The position numbers and the translations under genes are program-made. Source: Elysia crispata (lineage: Eukaryota; Mollusca; Gastropoda; Plakobranchidae). Taken from it: a stretch of DNA of 64,000 bases. The first letter of the stretch is position 1. Every line of letters starts with the position of its first letter. Under the pieces are notes generated by a model. The model saw nothing but the letters and a program-made list of their open reading frames with translations, was not told the origin of the DNA and searched no databases. The stretch spans positions 75,001-139,000 of the forward strand of contig JAWDGP010001404.1 in the NCBI GenBank assembly GCA_033675545.1, written 5' to 3'. Of this stretch, positions 11,110 through 24,515 are shown one piece after another.

Positions 11110-11920
11110 AAACAAATTTATTTGTTTACTAATACATATGAATGAACTATGAATTGCAATAGCCTGAAAAGTACATGTACAAGCTTCAATCTGAAAAGAG
11201 CTCTTGTTTAGCTCTGTAACACTTTCTGCTTCAAAAAAAAAAAAAAAAAAAAGCTTATAGTTATAGCTTTCCTTGAACTCATGTATTCATATTAAACGTA
11301 GTCAGCTAACAAGGCATATTTCTATGAAAGAACCCTATTCGTGTCTAGTTTAGACTCTTTCTTTTCTGATGGCGAAGCGCCTAATTACTGCCAAGAGTGT
11401 AGAAAATGAAACAGGAAAATGTCTTTGGACAAAGTTAAGAGTTCAGATTAGCCAATTGGGAATTAACAGGCCAGGTTCTCGATCACACAGGTTTGTTTTT
11501 GCACACAGCACTTTTTTCAGGCATTATTGGCTGATGCGTCGGTATATGTTACTATGCACTCCCAAGATTGATTAATCATTTCTTGTGTTTCATATTTAAC
11601 ACCCCGATGTCACGTCATCAGCAATGATAAAATCAAAACAGTTGGCATGTATTTAAAAGTATTCTAATTCATAAAAAGACTGAACACCAAATCAATGAAT
11701 ATACTTTACCCACTACAACTTTGCTCCATAAGTAGAATACAAACACATGCATTCTTTTCCAGTTTACTTTGTTTTAAACGTCTACAACATAGACCGCAGA
11801 CTGAGTGTACATTCTGATGCATAAAACCGTCCAAATTATAATTTATAGTTTCCCTGATATCCTTTCCAGTTATGTGACCAACAAATAAGATCAAATTGGA
11901 TATGGTATGCATTATTTTAA
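11110..11920. other. AT-rich stretch without a recognised gene
   Basis: This contains a poly(A) run at 11234-11252. No splice-bounded coding block was seen. Confidence 0.4.
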
Positions 11921-12394
11921 CCCTGTCCCTACCACGTACGAGGTGGGTCATAATAACCTGAGGGTGACTGCAAATGCTTTTTTTAGAAAAAAAAATGTTG
12001 CCTCTCTATTGAGCTTATATATATATCTTTCCTTCACCCAACAGCCTAAATTTGAAATCAAATTTTGAAAAGATGTATGCTATATCATTTTTTTTTTTGA
12101 CAGTGGAGCATCAATTTTTATTATACCTAGACAATACATGTACGTGTATAAACCATATAAAAAAAGGAAGGATTTCTATTTTCGCTGATATCCCTATGCA
12201 TCAGCAATCAGGCACATATTGCCGAGTTAGCCTTGTCTTGTTCAATGTAAATCAACTAATATTAAGTCAATATGACCCACCTTGCAGGGCTAGGATAGGA
12301 AGAACTAGATTTTTTTTTTGCAATAAAACTATAAGTGTCATATAATGACCCACCTTGTATGTGAATACGGTGTAAAAACCATGTAGGGATAGGG
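11921..12394. mobile_element. piggyBac-like MITE
   Basis: The left end sits directly after TTAA (11917-11920) and reads CCCTGTCCCTACCACGTACG, then AGGTGGGTCAT. The right end, read on the minus strand from 12394, gives CCCTATCCCTAC and, farther in, AAGGTGGGTCAT. TTAA plus ends starting CCC is the piggyBac pattern. The right flank is TTAT, so the duplication is imperfect. A third, inner copy of the end motif (TGACCCACCTTGCAGGG) lies at 12272-12288, so the element may itself be composite. No transposase remains. Confidence 0.55.
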
Positions 12395-12699
12395 TTATTA
12401 TTTCAGCCACTGACACCACTTTCAGGTTCCAAGAGGCAGTATGTGAATTAATGATTATGGGAAAGTATTTCTTAACTATGAAATAATGACGAAAAGCATG
12501 ACAATCTGCAAGGATGTTGACATTTTTAAGCAATGTCAAGCCCAATGCAGATAAAGATCCACCAGTGATCATTATTTCCCCAATGTGACGACCCATGGAT
12601 TTGAGTCTTCATTTAGGAGGACTGACTACTAAAAAAAAAGTTATAATAAAAATATAAAATAAAGTGTTGACATCACAAAAATATTTTACTTCAAGTTAT

Positions 12700-12800
12700 A
12701 GCATGATAGTATGTTTACAAGATTTAATTTGATTCCTTTCTCTCTTAACGAATCCATTCTACACTCATCGCAGCCGCCTCACACAAAGCAGACAGTAACA
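12700..12800. repeat. dispersed repeat, partner at 47405
   Basis: About 100 bp match 47405-47505 in the same orientation. Shared blocks are atagtatgtttacaag, ccattct and cacaaagcagaca. Weaker similarity continues to a tagaggcaga motif at 12953 and 47608. The family is unidentified. Confidence 0.6.
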
Positions 12801-13734
12801 ATATTATTGAATTTCTTTTCTTCATATTTAATTATATAAGACGATATTTATATATACAAGTTACAAAATAAAACATAAGTTTTCGTCATTTAATCACATG
12901 ACGAATGGTTTAAGAATGCAAGGTACATGTATATTAATACAGTAGTGTTATAGAGGCAGATTGACTTTCTATGAAAATTTTGGACTGACTCACATATCCT
13001 TCTCTGGTCAGAGTTTTGGAAGCTTTGTCAACAACTTAATTCTTTAAGCCTGGAGCCAATTTCAAAGTTTGGACAGAAGGTGAAAGTTCAAATTGATTCT
13101 CTCAGATATAAGACATCTCCTCTAAGCTAGTATCAATTGGTATTGAATTGAATTGGAAATGGAAGGATTGCAAAAAAAAATTCTTACCTCTCTGTTTGGG
13201 TTTATAATTATATTGTACCAAGTTTGATGATTGGTATGTTTACTGGCTGCACACTTCAAGCACCTGTCAAAATTTACTTTTTTCCACTATGGGCTTAGAA
13301 AGAGTTTAGATAATGATACAAAGATATGGACTTGATTCGTGCAAGCATTCTTAAATATTTCCTACATAGATTTTCATTCAAATAAAGTTAAATATGCATT
13401 AATTAGAAAGTTATTTTTTTAAAAGTACATGGCAAGTCAATGTCGTTTTCTACAAATAACAAAGAGCGAATCCATTCCTGTTTGCGAGAACAAGTGCAAA
13501 CTGCCATCTAATACTAGTGCATGTAATAGACATTACTAATGCTGTATCAATCATTTAATAATATCCCTGCATTATGACTGTAATGTCAAATGGTTCTGAA
13601 GACATTAATATATTGTAGAAACATCATTTTTAATATAAAATCTACCCTGTCATTTCTTCTATTATAAAATTGTTGGATGCTGCCATCATTTACCAGCTCC
13701 TTCATATCCAGTGATAAACTTCAGAGATGATAAA
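12801..13734. other. AT-rich stretch, nothing recognised
   Basis: Apart from the possible tail of the dispersed repeat described at 12700, no feature was seen. Confidence 0.4.
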
Positions 13735-14130
13735 TTAATCAGGTGCCCTGCTCTAGATAGCATGGGCAATTATGACCTTCTACGCATCCCCTCTCTGGAT
13801 GCTTTTAGTGCATCTGTCACTCGTCCTATATAATATATTTAGCCACTTCTCACTGTTTTTCCCTGCTGCATTTTTCTTTGATCGTTCTAGTTGTCACAAT
13901 ATGTTCTAGTTTCTCTCTTCTCATGGCCAAAAAAGGTTGCCTGGTGTTTAAATATTCTATTTATGAGTGATCTTGTGTCAGCTTCTCGTAACACTTTCAT
14001 TCAATTTCTTTGCAGTCCTCATGATTTATAGCATTCTTCCTAGAAACCACAGATTGGTTACCCAGCTTCTTTTGTAGCTGTTTTGAAATTGTCAATGCCT
14101 CACATCCATATGAAATATCCATGTGACTCA
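13735..14130 (-). mobile_element. LINE 3' end, family A, copy 2
   Basis: Read on the minus strand, scattered frames give SLINRIFKHQATFFGH and GRVTDALKAS. These are the C-terminal reverse-transcriptase polyprotein motifs of the LINE family also seen at 5632 and 17440. It ends with AGGGCACCTGATTAAT, matching the 3' end of the copy at 5.7 kb. It carries many stops and shifts and is an old dead copy. Confidence 0.75.
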
Positions 14131-15989
14131 TTCTCAAAAGGTGCCTATTTAACCACAGTCACAACATATCAGAATTTAAAAAGAAAATACAGCTTTGAAC
14201 TAATTTTTTAAAGTCTAACATTTAGCACACATAATCATAAAGAAATATGTTCAACAATATTACTGTGCTCATATGTGTCTTGGATAATTCATGAGATGTT
14301 CATAACAAAAAAGTTTTACTTGTGGCTTTTTTGTTACATTTTGTAGTTGTGATTTTCTTTGTCCTCCAGTTTTGTCTAATTTGTTTTCAGAATAAAATGA
14401 TGATTGATATTATAAAAGGTATGATTCAACAACGTAATTTTTTATTCATGACTGAGGAAAGAAACAGTGTTTTGCCATAACAAAGATATATTCCTGCTTT
14501 ACTAAGACATAACGCATTGCGTCATCATGGCCCATTACAACACTCAATGTTATAATTATGTTAATTGATTCATAAGTATTGCCATGCATCAAACTTTATT
14601 TTAGAAGCTACCTTGGCATAATGTTATATCTACTAAGCTGGAAATAAAGGCCTGTTCCTCAGTATTCCATGCCTCTTGTCATATCGATTTGTCTCAGATC
14701 GCAGCTCTCACTGATTCACCAAGACTTATTCTGTTTCTCTGACAACTTTGAAACTTTCTACTCAGAAAACTCAATAAAGCTGACTTCCATTAGAGCAGGG
14801 ATGGGGATCTAAAAAGAAGATTTCTTTGTTTGTGTGGTTCGAATTTAAAACTACATGTATTTAAGTGGACACTGGCAGTGCACAATGGGTGAGTATGACA
14901 CAAGTTAAATTTTAAACATTGATGCGTCTGACTACCCTAACTATGTCATGCACTTCATTTTAAGACGGCTCATCTAAAAAGTGATTTAGAAGCAATTTTA
15001 AAGCCCAAAAGCTTTAGTTTGGGATAAGAACTAGTTTGAATGTGTATGAGATGAGGTAGTTTAGATCACTACATCTACTAGATCTAGATAAAGTCTATAT
15101 CTATTTAAAATTACTGTAATATAGATATACCTTTTTCTACGGTAGGTCTTGATCTATGTTGGATTATACTTTAGGGCAATTTTAAGTGACAAAGTTCTAT
15201 GTTTTGCCTTTGTCAGTGCTGAGATGTAATGAGGCCAGGATTTATGTCACCAATATGTCTGAAAGCAAAATTGTGTTGTTTTTTGGTTTTTTTTTTTTTT
15301 TGGCGGGGGGGGGGGTTGTTTATTTGATGCTTCAAATACAAATTTTCTCTGCAATGTGAATAGATATTGACAATAGTAATCCAAATTGAGCATTTATTCA
15401 TGAATTAATATGACCTTTGGAAAGAAACAAAAACTTCTATGGCAATGATTGACTCGGATGAAATAGTGACAAAAAGTTTGCTTTCCCTATAAAAGTGTTT
15501 TAATTTTCACTTCAATATTTAGGCACATTATTTAACTCAATTTATCTTTTGAAAAAAATATAGGGATATAGTTCATAAGATTAAGTTGTGAAATATGGCA
15601 AATATAGTGTCTCCATTACGTGTAAGTATTTATGACATTATGGGAAAATTATATCTTTTCTTTCAAAATGACATGCTCAACTACCTTTGAAATCATTTTA
15701 CTCCATCCCACGGGTACTGATGCTACCAGAAACATACATTTTACGTGTAAAATTCCAAAATGAAAAAAAAGCCTCAAGTTCAAAAAGTGACGAGACTTTT
15801 TAAAATGAGATGATAGTAAAGCAGTTATCCTCTCATCAGGTAAATGCTTGTGGGTTTGCAGGGTAACTAGGGTGTAAATAAAAAACCATCCCTTTTGAGT
15901 GGAATAAAAAATGTCATATGGCAAAGTAAGTAGGTGCAATGAAAGATGAAATGCTTGGGATGAATAATTTAGTTTTTAAATTCTTTCTA
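14131..15989. other. AT-rich stretch; probable 3' flank of the THAP/DDE gene
   Basis: No coding block was recognised. The part next to 15990 would be the 3' untranslated region of the minus-strand THAP gene. A homopolymer pair (T18 then G10) lies at about 15285-15315. Confidence 0.4.
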
Positions 15990-16985
15990 CTAGCACAAGG
16001 ATCTGTCAAAGTTAGAGATGGCCGCAACAATGGTGAGTATCTTATTCAAGTATAACTGCATTTTAAAAGGAATAGTACCCCTCAAAAGTTTGAAACATTT
16101 CATCCGTCGGATTGCACGTTCGACATGTTTTCTCCCAGAGGCAATTTTTGTGGAATGAAAAAGTTTAGCTTGGCTGAATGTTGGTTTGTTCAGAGTTGCG
16201 CCCTTTTCAAGAAGCAAATGGCCAATATTGAATTCACTGTTCACCATTATATTATCACCTTTTTCTATTAAGTCTAAAAACCCACTTTTTATCACAATTT
16301 CTTGATCAGAGGCTGAACCTACAAACATTTTTGACACAAAAGTAAAGGCCCCACAAGGATGGATTCCAATGAGCACTTTTGCTGTGTTTCTGTGTTTGAA
16401 GTTTGATCCTGCAGCTTTCTGGGTTCTTCCTATGAATGGTTTTTCAATGAAGAGCTCAATGTAATCAATGATACATCTAGTGTTCCCATAATGATGAAAT
16501 TCGATGGGCAAATTAAATCTAGCAACTTCTTGTGTAGGCCATATAATCACCGGCCTAAGACATTGAAATAAGAAATCAACCCATGTTACAAAAATTCTGC
16601 TGACATGATTAGGTAAAATGTTGAAAAGAAAAGCCATATGATTCACATCAAAACCTTTTCTTATCATTACCAGTGTCAGTAATAGACAGTCAAATTTTGA
16701 TGTTTTGTAGCTAGTGCTTCCTCTTCTATTCTCATCGTTTTGCTTACATGGACCAACACAAGTTGCTGCTTTTTCTAACCAAGCGAATAAGTAATTCAAG
16801 AAGTTAACAGTAGGCACGCCAGTATACTCCTTGCACATCTGGTCACTGCTGAGAATGTGAAGCTTCAAGGTCTGCTTTTGAAGCTCTCTCAGGTTGGTCA
16901 TGTTGAGACGAATTTGGTGTCCACACTTGGAGCAATCACTGGGGCTTGCAGTATGTTGTTGGCGCTGTTGGATGTCTTGATTTAT
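15990..16985 (-). CDS. last exon: DDE_Tnp_4 (HARBI-type) transposase domain
   Basis: The exon opens after the acceptor CACTTCAACAG at 16986 and runs 331 codons to its stop. Residues are numbered within the exon. A CSKCGH motif (18-23) precedes a short coiled segment. HTH_Tnp_4-like helices (about 92-140) contain YKTSKFDCLLLTLVMIRKG. The nuclease core has IIDYIELFIEKP (first Asp D174), TAKVLIGIHPCGAFTFVSK (201-219), GSASDQEIV (D228) and HVERAIRRMK (E289). In relatives the second catalytic Asp sits in a GDxIMADRGF-type motif. Here this reads GDNIMVNSEF (243-252), so that Asp is N249 and the following RG is SE. Strand exchange is therefore unlikely even though the frame is fully open. Confidence 0.88.
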   Translation of the reverse strand: MNQDIQQRQQHTASPSDCSKCGHQIRLNMTNLRELQKQTLKLHILSSDQMCKEYTGVPTVNFLNYLFAWLEKAATCVGPCKQNDENRRGSTSYKTSKFDCLLLTLVMIRKGFDVNHMAFLFNILPNHVSRIFVTWVDFLFQCLRPVIIWPTQEVARFNLPIEFHHYGNTRCIIDYIELFIEKPFIGRTQKAAGSNFKHRNTAKVLIGIHPCGAFTFVSKMFVGSASDQEIVIKSGFLDLIEKGDNIMVNSEFNIGHLLLEKGATLNKPTFSQAKLFHSTKIASGRKHVERAIRRMKCFKLLRGTIPFKMQLYLNKILTIVAAISNFDRSLC

Positions 16986-19134
16986 CTGTTGAAGTGAATG
17001 AAGTTGGGGGCAAAAGAAGAGAGAGTTACAAAAACGGCCAAGTATAGAATCATGAAAAAGATAGCATTCATGTTACGCAATAAAAGTCGCTTTTTTTTTT
17101 TCACTCTAAAGGAATTTTTGGAGGCATCGATATGACATTCTACCTGTGTTTAGTCCCATTCTTCCATCCATACAATATCTTGAAGATGGCATGAAAAAAA
17201 AAATTGAACAAAAAAATGCAATAACTATGACAGAAAATCCACCACCCAATCAAACAAGCAAAGTTTTCAAGATAATCACTGTGAAGACAAGACCTTTTAC
17301 GTGGCTGAGCAAAAATCTTTCTTTACAGACTAGTCTGATTGTCCGATGGCATTGTAAATTGAGAAGCAGAGGACAGTGCAAACGAGAACTAGCATTTGAT
17401 CTGTCATGGGCTTGTAACACTACAGCCAATAATGTTCACTACAGAGTCCAGTAAAAAGGTTCCACAAATTTTGCTGCAAACTGAAACTAAGAAGAGCACT
17501 GGAGTGCTATATTGAACCCATTCTGATGTATGGATGCAAGGCCTGGATAATTTCAAAACAGTCCCAAGAAAACTGGAGGCAACAGAAATGTGGTTGCTAT
17601 TGAGAATGCTATGAATATCATGAATCACAAAAAAATCAGATGGAAAAAGTGTTGCGAAAAGGTGACACAACAAGATCACCTATAAATATGCTATATGAAC
17701 ACCAATGTGATGGGAAAAGAGTAACTACAACGTCTTGTGACAATTGGCATGATCGAAGGAAAACGCAGAGAAAAGATGTTGGATGAACTAATAAAGTGGC
17801 TTGAAGAAGGACAAGTGACAAATGCACTGGAAGAGGCAAGGGATAGCAATGTGTGGAAGGTCATGATTGCCTATGCTTAAGACTAATTGTTCCTTATTAA
17901 TTTATAAATACATTATTTTATAAGTATTTTCTTTCACAAGTTAGCTATGAATCACTACTTTTCAAACAATTAAAAATTCATTTCACATTTTTTTTGTTTA
18001 AAGGAAATGAGCAATTATCTGGTTTCATAATTTTAAATGTTCTAAAATTCTACAGAACTCTTGCTAATATTGCTGTTTGTTGATGTCAGCTTAATATAGC
18101 ATGACATAAGCATGTGTATTGATACAGTACATCTAATTTTACTATAAGTACATCTTTGACAAGTATATTTCATTGCAAAGCTGTGTTTTACCTCCAAAAT
18201 TATCTGTTCATTTGAGAAGTCACAATTTACATCTGATTCAATGATCACCTCTGGTGTACCTGTTTTCTGTGGAAAAGTGTATGAGTGTGGGCGGAGGAGG
18301 GGAGGGGAGGGCAAACGAGGAATAAGAAAACTGGATGAGCAATAATAATTATCAAAAGTTTAACTTTATCCCTTAGCCTAGGTGCCTGCTGATTGAAGCA
18401 GTAGGTCTCTGTCTTGGCTAACAAGTTACATGATTCTGTTCTTTGCAGCTGGCTAAAAGTGCCTGTGCTCACTGCGCCAGGGCAGCTGACCTTCTTTGGG
18501 TGCATTTTATCAACTATTTGCAGAGCTGAAAGTTGACATTTCAAAATTATTTTTAGATTCTCAAAAAACAAAATGAAGGATGGCATTGAAAAAGAGAACA
18601 GACACTCCACATACGCCCCCACATGCTATAGAGTCTGAGAGCGAGTAAAGCCTAGACCTATTCTTAAGCAGTACTTGGACACAGAAGTTAAAACTGGAGC
18701 ATTGTGGTCAAGAAAGCAACTAGTCACCAGAGGTTTCGCCAGGTAGCCAGCTGTGTGTGCCTGACAAAAAAGGACACACAGGCAAATCCTTCAGGATGGC
18801 AAACAAAGCTCCTGACTAGCTTAAAACGGATTTATTTGCATGCAATTTCAGCTTAATGTGTAGTGGATAAGCTGCCTGAACCACAAGTGTCCGTACTGAT
18901 GCATCTACTTTTACAGTCACCCTGTCATTTCATTTTGGCACTTGAGACATGCTCTTACCATCCTATGTTTGCATTGACTTCCCTTTTCATCTTGATTAAT
19001 GCAGGTAGTCTCAATATAGGCTAAAGGCATGTATTAATCAAAGGAGTGTACTTTCTTAGCCGCAAGTTTGATGTCATTGGCTCTTGTTACCATCAAGAAT
19101 GTGGGGATTTTGTTGTGGAAGTTAAATAAATGTA

Positions 19135-19201
<67 letters not shown>

Positions 19202-22200
19202 TATATATATATATATCATGCATTGCCAAGTAAGGAAACTGAAAATCTGTCAAGCACATGAGGCTCAGCAGGCCAATATTTAGGTGCCTTTAACTCCTTA
19301 TTTACAAATAATTTTAAATACCTTAAAGAAGGAAAGTTGTTAGGCCAGTTGTGAAGATTACTGAAAGTAAATTTCTTGCCCGCCACAGAATAGTTATCGT
19401 TCTTTTCATTAAACTTAACTATTTGCAGCTTGTGTTTGCATATTTTGAATTGAGTTTAATAAAAGCAAAAGCCATTCTTAGTTGATGATCTAAAATGGAT
19501 GTCACATTCTGAGATATAATACTAAAAACATGGGTTATTGCCCCTGATATCACTATTTTGATGAGAAAAGCCAATCAGCTTTAAAGTATCAAATCTAAAA
19601 ATACCATGAACCAACTTTAGTTGTTTTAACCATTCAAGTGAAGTGTACCAATTTGTTGAGCAACTGCTTTGTTTAAAATTAAACACTTTTGTAACTTTAA
19701 ACTTGAAATTAAGTAAGAAATGCTATGTTAAAGTTTGGTTTAAATTTTTCGCAACCACTTTTAAAGCAAGCAAGCATGACCAGACAGAAATAACAAAATA
19801 TTTTAAAAACTGAATATGGTTTCAAAGTCTATGTTTATTAATTATATTCATAACCAAAAAGTATGAGTAACACATGCTACATGGTTATGGATGAAATATT
19901 AATTATTGCTTTAAATTATAAAACTATCAAAAATATAAACCTTATTAAAAGAAATGTCTTTGACGTTCAAAAAAAAGAGCTCAAAAGTTATATAATTTCA
20001 GTACATTTTAAAATACAAAAACCATCAAGTGTTTATGTTATGTAGAAACTGAGAGTTATAAAGATAAAAATATTCAAGTTCATGTCAAGAAGGCATTAAA
20101 TGACATTAATTTTATTTTTATCAAAAATTCAGAATGTGTCCAATAATAAAACAAATTACAAAATAAGAACTTAACATTTGTCATTCAATCCATAGTAGTA
20201 TACAAATCAGCATTATTCTTCAGATGAATGCTAATCGAAACATGATAAAAGAAACAAGATACATCACCAAAATGACAATTGATATGGTACTGAAGTCAAG
20301 ATCTTGTGGGTCCTGCATAGACATGATCTAATATTTCAATCGATTCATTGCATACATTGAGTTAGAAAATTGTTTAAGTCTTTACAGTACCCATCTATTG
20401 TTATAAACCCAAGCTTCATTGATTTGACTCTAAACTTTCATGAAAGTTTTCACTACCAACATTGATCTCAATCAACCACTGTAATATTATACATGTACAT
20501 ATAGTTTCTTATAAACATACTAAAGAACATGTTAATGTTTTCCATTATTTTGATAAAGAAGTAAAGATACTTAAATAATGTCATTGTCAAAAGTTATTTA
20601 TGAGTAAGTGGAACAGTGGTACATAAATTAAATGCAAAGAGAACTGGACAAGCTAAGCATCATACAGATTTAAAACTTCAAAGCAAAATAGTAATAATAA
20701 AAAAGTAAATATCATTCATAGCCGTGAAACAGAAAGTTTCTCAGCGACATGCGTAATGAGAGCAAAACATTTTGCAGGTCCCAACAAGTTCAGTGTAATC
20801 GCACGTATTAAGAATGCTGATCAACACTTAAAGTAATCATGCACATCCAAAGGAAAAACAAAAGGAGTATCTATCTTACTAACTCTCTCTCTCTCTCATC
20901 TCTTTCTGCCTTTCCTTTATTTTATTACACAAATACCTCTATCAAGTCATGATGATAGAAAATTTTCTGTCATGTGTTAAATGGAAAAAGAAACTTAATT
21001 TCTTCAACAATTATTTAATTTTATGTATGAAACTACAATTTGTCAAAAATATCCTGCACTTAACTTAAGTATTTTGATCGCGAGGATGCCTCATAAAAAA
21101 TGTGTGAGTTTGGTAACATAGATTTGCCGAAAAGAGCTTGAAGCTTCTTTGGACCCTTATTAGGATACAGGGATATAATCGAGCACTTAAGAACATTAGC
21201 AGCAGCCGCAAGCTGCCAAACGCCAAGATACAGGCCCAACTGCCTTGCTTTGAAAACTTCTTTATCAAAAATGGACTGAACAATGGTCGGATCAGAAGTT
21301 TCTTCCCCATTGTAGCAATCAGACATATTAAAGATATCCATTGTAGATTTTTACCTTTCTGAAAGGTTGTGCCGGGACTTGCATAGTCTTCATCAAGATA
21401 AAGACTTCTGTTAATACATAGTCCAGTTATAATGCCATGCCGCATTCCAATATGGTATTTTTCATTGCCAAACACTATGCGGCTTAGAGAACGGGTCAAG
21501 CAATTCCCATCTCCCACTGTCAAGACAGGTAGATAGCCATGTGGCTTGCTTGGTGGAAGTAACTGCAAAGCAGTTTTATTTACATCTCTTCTATCAAGTG
21601 TTTGACTTGATAGACCCAGCGTATATGTTGGAAAATTGGGGAACATGTCCTCACAAATAACTTTTACATTAGAAAAAGACTTGCACTTGCTTAGCTTATC
21701 ACTCATGAATCTGATGTAGGTTTGTCTATCATCAGGGAAGAGCTAACGTTTCACAGCAAATTGAGGCTTCACTACAATTTCATCTGTGTTTGCACTTAAA
21801 CTGGCTGACTCACATAGAACAGAGGATACATCATGTATTTCCTCATTGATATGCTCAATATCAAAGTCAGACTGTGGTGGAATGTCAGACTCAGGGATAG
21901 TCTCAGTTGTTGCATAAGGTATAGCTTGAGGCTCAACAGATAGAACAGGTTTAACAGATTTAGCATTTGGCCATTTAACCTTAGAAAAGTTATCAACAGT
22001 ATTCATGTTCATGCATTTATCAGGACAATCTTTCTAGCAAAACTTACAAAAACAAGAATGCTGTCTTACAGCAAGAACTTGGGAAGACAACACTTTCAAG
22101 GAATTAATTTTCTTTGTGCCTGACAGTGTCTTAAGAACAGAAGATGATAAACTTCTATCTATAGAGGATTCCTGCACCAGATGAAAATATCTAGCATTGT

Positions 22201-24418
22201 GTGAACAATTTCTGTTAGTGTCACTTAAAGCAAGGGATGAATCCAAAAGAGAAACGACTTCTTCAGCGTTTCTAACCATTGCTTTCCTGAGAGGCTACCT
22301 CCTGAGACAGAAAGGACTTCACAATTCCACCACAAGAATCACACTTGCTCTTCCCATGTCGCTCTCCAAAAAAGCTTCATTCAAACTTAAAGCTGCTAGC
22401 AAGCTGGCTCATATGGTGAAATGGAAGTTTAGATTTATATTGCACACTGCAATCGTCTGAAAAAATTACAAACCTAGGTGCAGATATTTGTGACATTACT
22501 TTCTGCAGTACATGAAAAACAAAGTTTGAATCATTGTTTAAATCATCCGATATGAAAACATGGTAAGTTGTTTTGTCATTGCACTTATGACACCTCTGAT
22601 AAATAGCAACAGTGTGAATAGTTACTTGGTTGTATGATCAATGAGCAGCTGCAACTTGCCAATTACTATGACAGCAACATCCATCGGCAAATCATTCTTT
22701 AGAACCTTAAACTGGGATCTTTGCCACATAGCTTTAAAAGTGTGTTGAGATTTTGACTTAAGATCTGGAGCAAATGAATCTATCAAAGCCTCCACAGTTG
22801 CAAACTCTTCAACCAGGATCTTTGCCACATAGCTGTAAAAGTGTGTTGAGATATTGACTTAAGATCTGTAGCATATGAATCTATCAAAGCCTCCACAATT
22901 GCAAACTCTTCAACCAGCTCAGTTCGATTAACTTTGTACTTGGGATGACACATCTGTCTTCATTCCTCATAAGCAACAGCAGTATTCACATCACACCTAA
23001 CACGCAGCTTATCTTTATGAATGCCACAACTGTTACATTCTCTTGAAACACAATGTGGCATCCACCAGCCATTTGACTTGGGACATAATGTCTGGTCAAG
23101 GGCAATGTCTAGACACAGTACCTCAGTTCCACACATCTTCAAAAGATTCAATTTTAATTTGGCATTTTCACACAGCTCACACAAACACTCCACAAAATGT
23201 TGGCTTTTCATGGACACAATGTGACGAGGACGACATCTAAAAAATGTGCCTTTTGAAACCTTAATGCCTGGATTTTGGTTCCTAAATCGCTTAAAAAGAG
23301 ATGCTACAGGTTCCTTCAGAATCTTCTTTTGTTTTTCTAAACGCTTGCTATAATGCCGCTGTCCAGGCAAGTCTACTGACTCTTTATTGCAAAACTAATG
23401 ATTTGTTTCTTTACTATTGAGTCCTTTCTTCTGCGAGCTCTGTTTGTGACAGGCTTCTTGCTTTTTACAGTTGAACTGTCAAGAGTACTAGATAATGTTT
23501 TCAGACTCTCAGATTTTTGTTTTGTCAAAGATAACTGAAAGTTTTAGCGATCATTGCCTTCTGTGGAGAAGTACAATTTAAAAAAAGACTCAATAAAACA
23601 TGAACTTTTGTCTTGGAGTTCTTTGGCAAGTGCTTTTTTTTCTTCGAGAATGTGCACAATATTTTGCAGCTTTTATTGGAGAAGTTGGCATAGTCAACGG
23701 ACTAATCATCTGATTCAATATTAGAAATATTGAGAAAAGCACAATTTAGTTCATCAGTGATAGAGTTACTGCCTGGGAATGGGGACACAGAAGCTGCGGC
23801 GTTATTATCTTCATTAATACACATAACAGCAGGATGAAGGTTATTTGGAGAACCAGAAAAGCAATTCAAACTGGAGTTAAGTTCTGTCGTAGCTGGTGAG
23901 GCATGAAGAGTAGTTTGCTTCTCCACAGTGAACTTCACTTTCCCTCGCATTTCAGCATAGCACTGTCTGACTCTGGCTTTTACTCTTTCCATGTCTTCTG
24001 GTGTCATGGTTGCCCTCCTCGCCCTCTGTTTTTCTGCCCAGTATGCCCTCTGTTTAATGACACTCATCTGCTTGACAGCAACTTGACCTCTGGTTGTTCT
24101 GCCTGTCTGTGGCTTCACAGTAGGGGTAATGGAAGCCTTTTTCGACAGTTTTTCTTTCATCCTGGAGTTTGAGGAATGAGGAAAAGGGGAATGAGGATGG
24201 AAAAAAGAATGAATTTGAAAATTGTTATCAACAATCAATGCACATTCGACAGCACTTAAAAACTGATGACAACCTGTAAAGGTGCACCACACCAAAGATC
24301 TGCACCTACAATCATTTGAAAGAGTGTGGGGGGGGGGGGGGGGTTCTCAGAGTCAGAACCATGCTCAGAGCACAGATCTAAATCTGGATGCCAGTCTTGC
24401 CTCTGCACGATGAAAGAC

Positions 24419-24515
<97 letters not shown>

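Noticed and set aside
12267-12596. 109-residue minus-strand frame
   Set aside because: It runs across the right end of the piggyBac-like MITE and shows no transposase motif.
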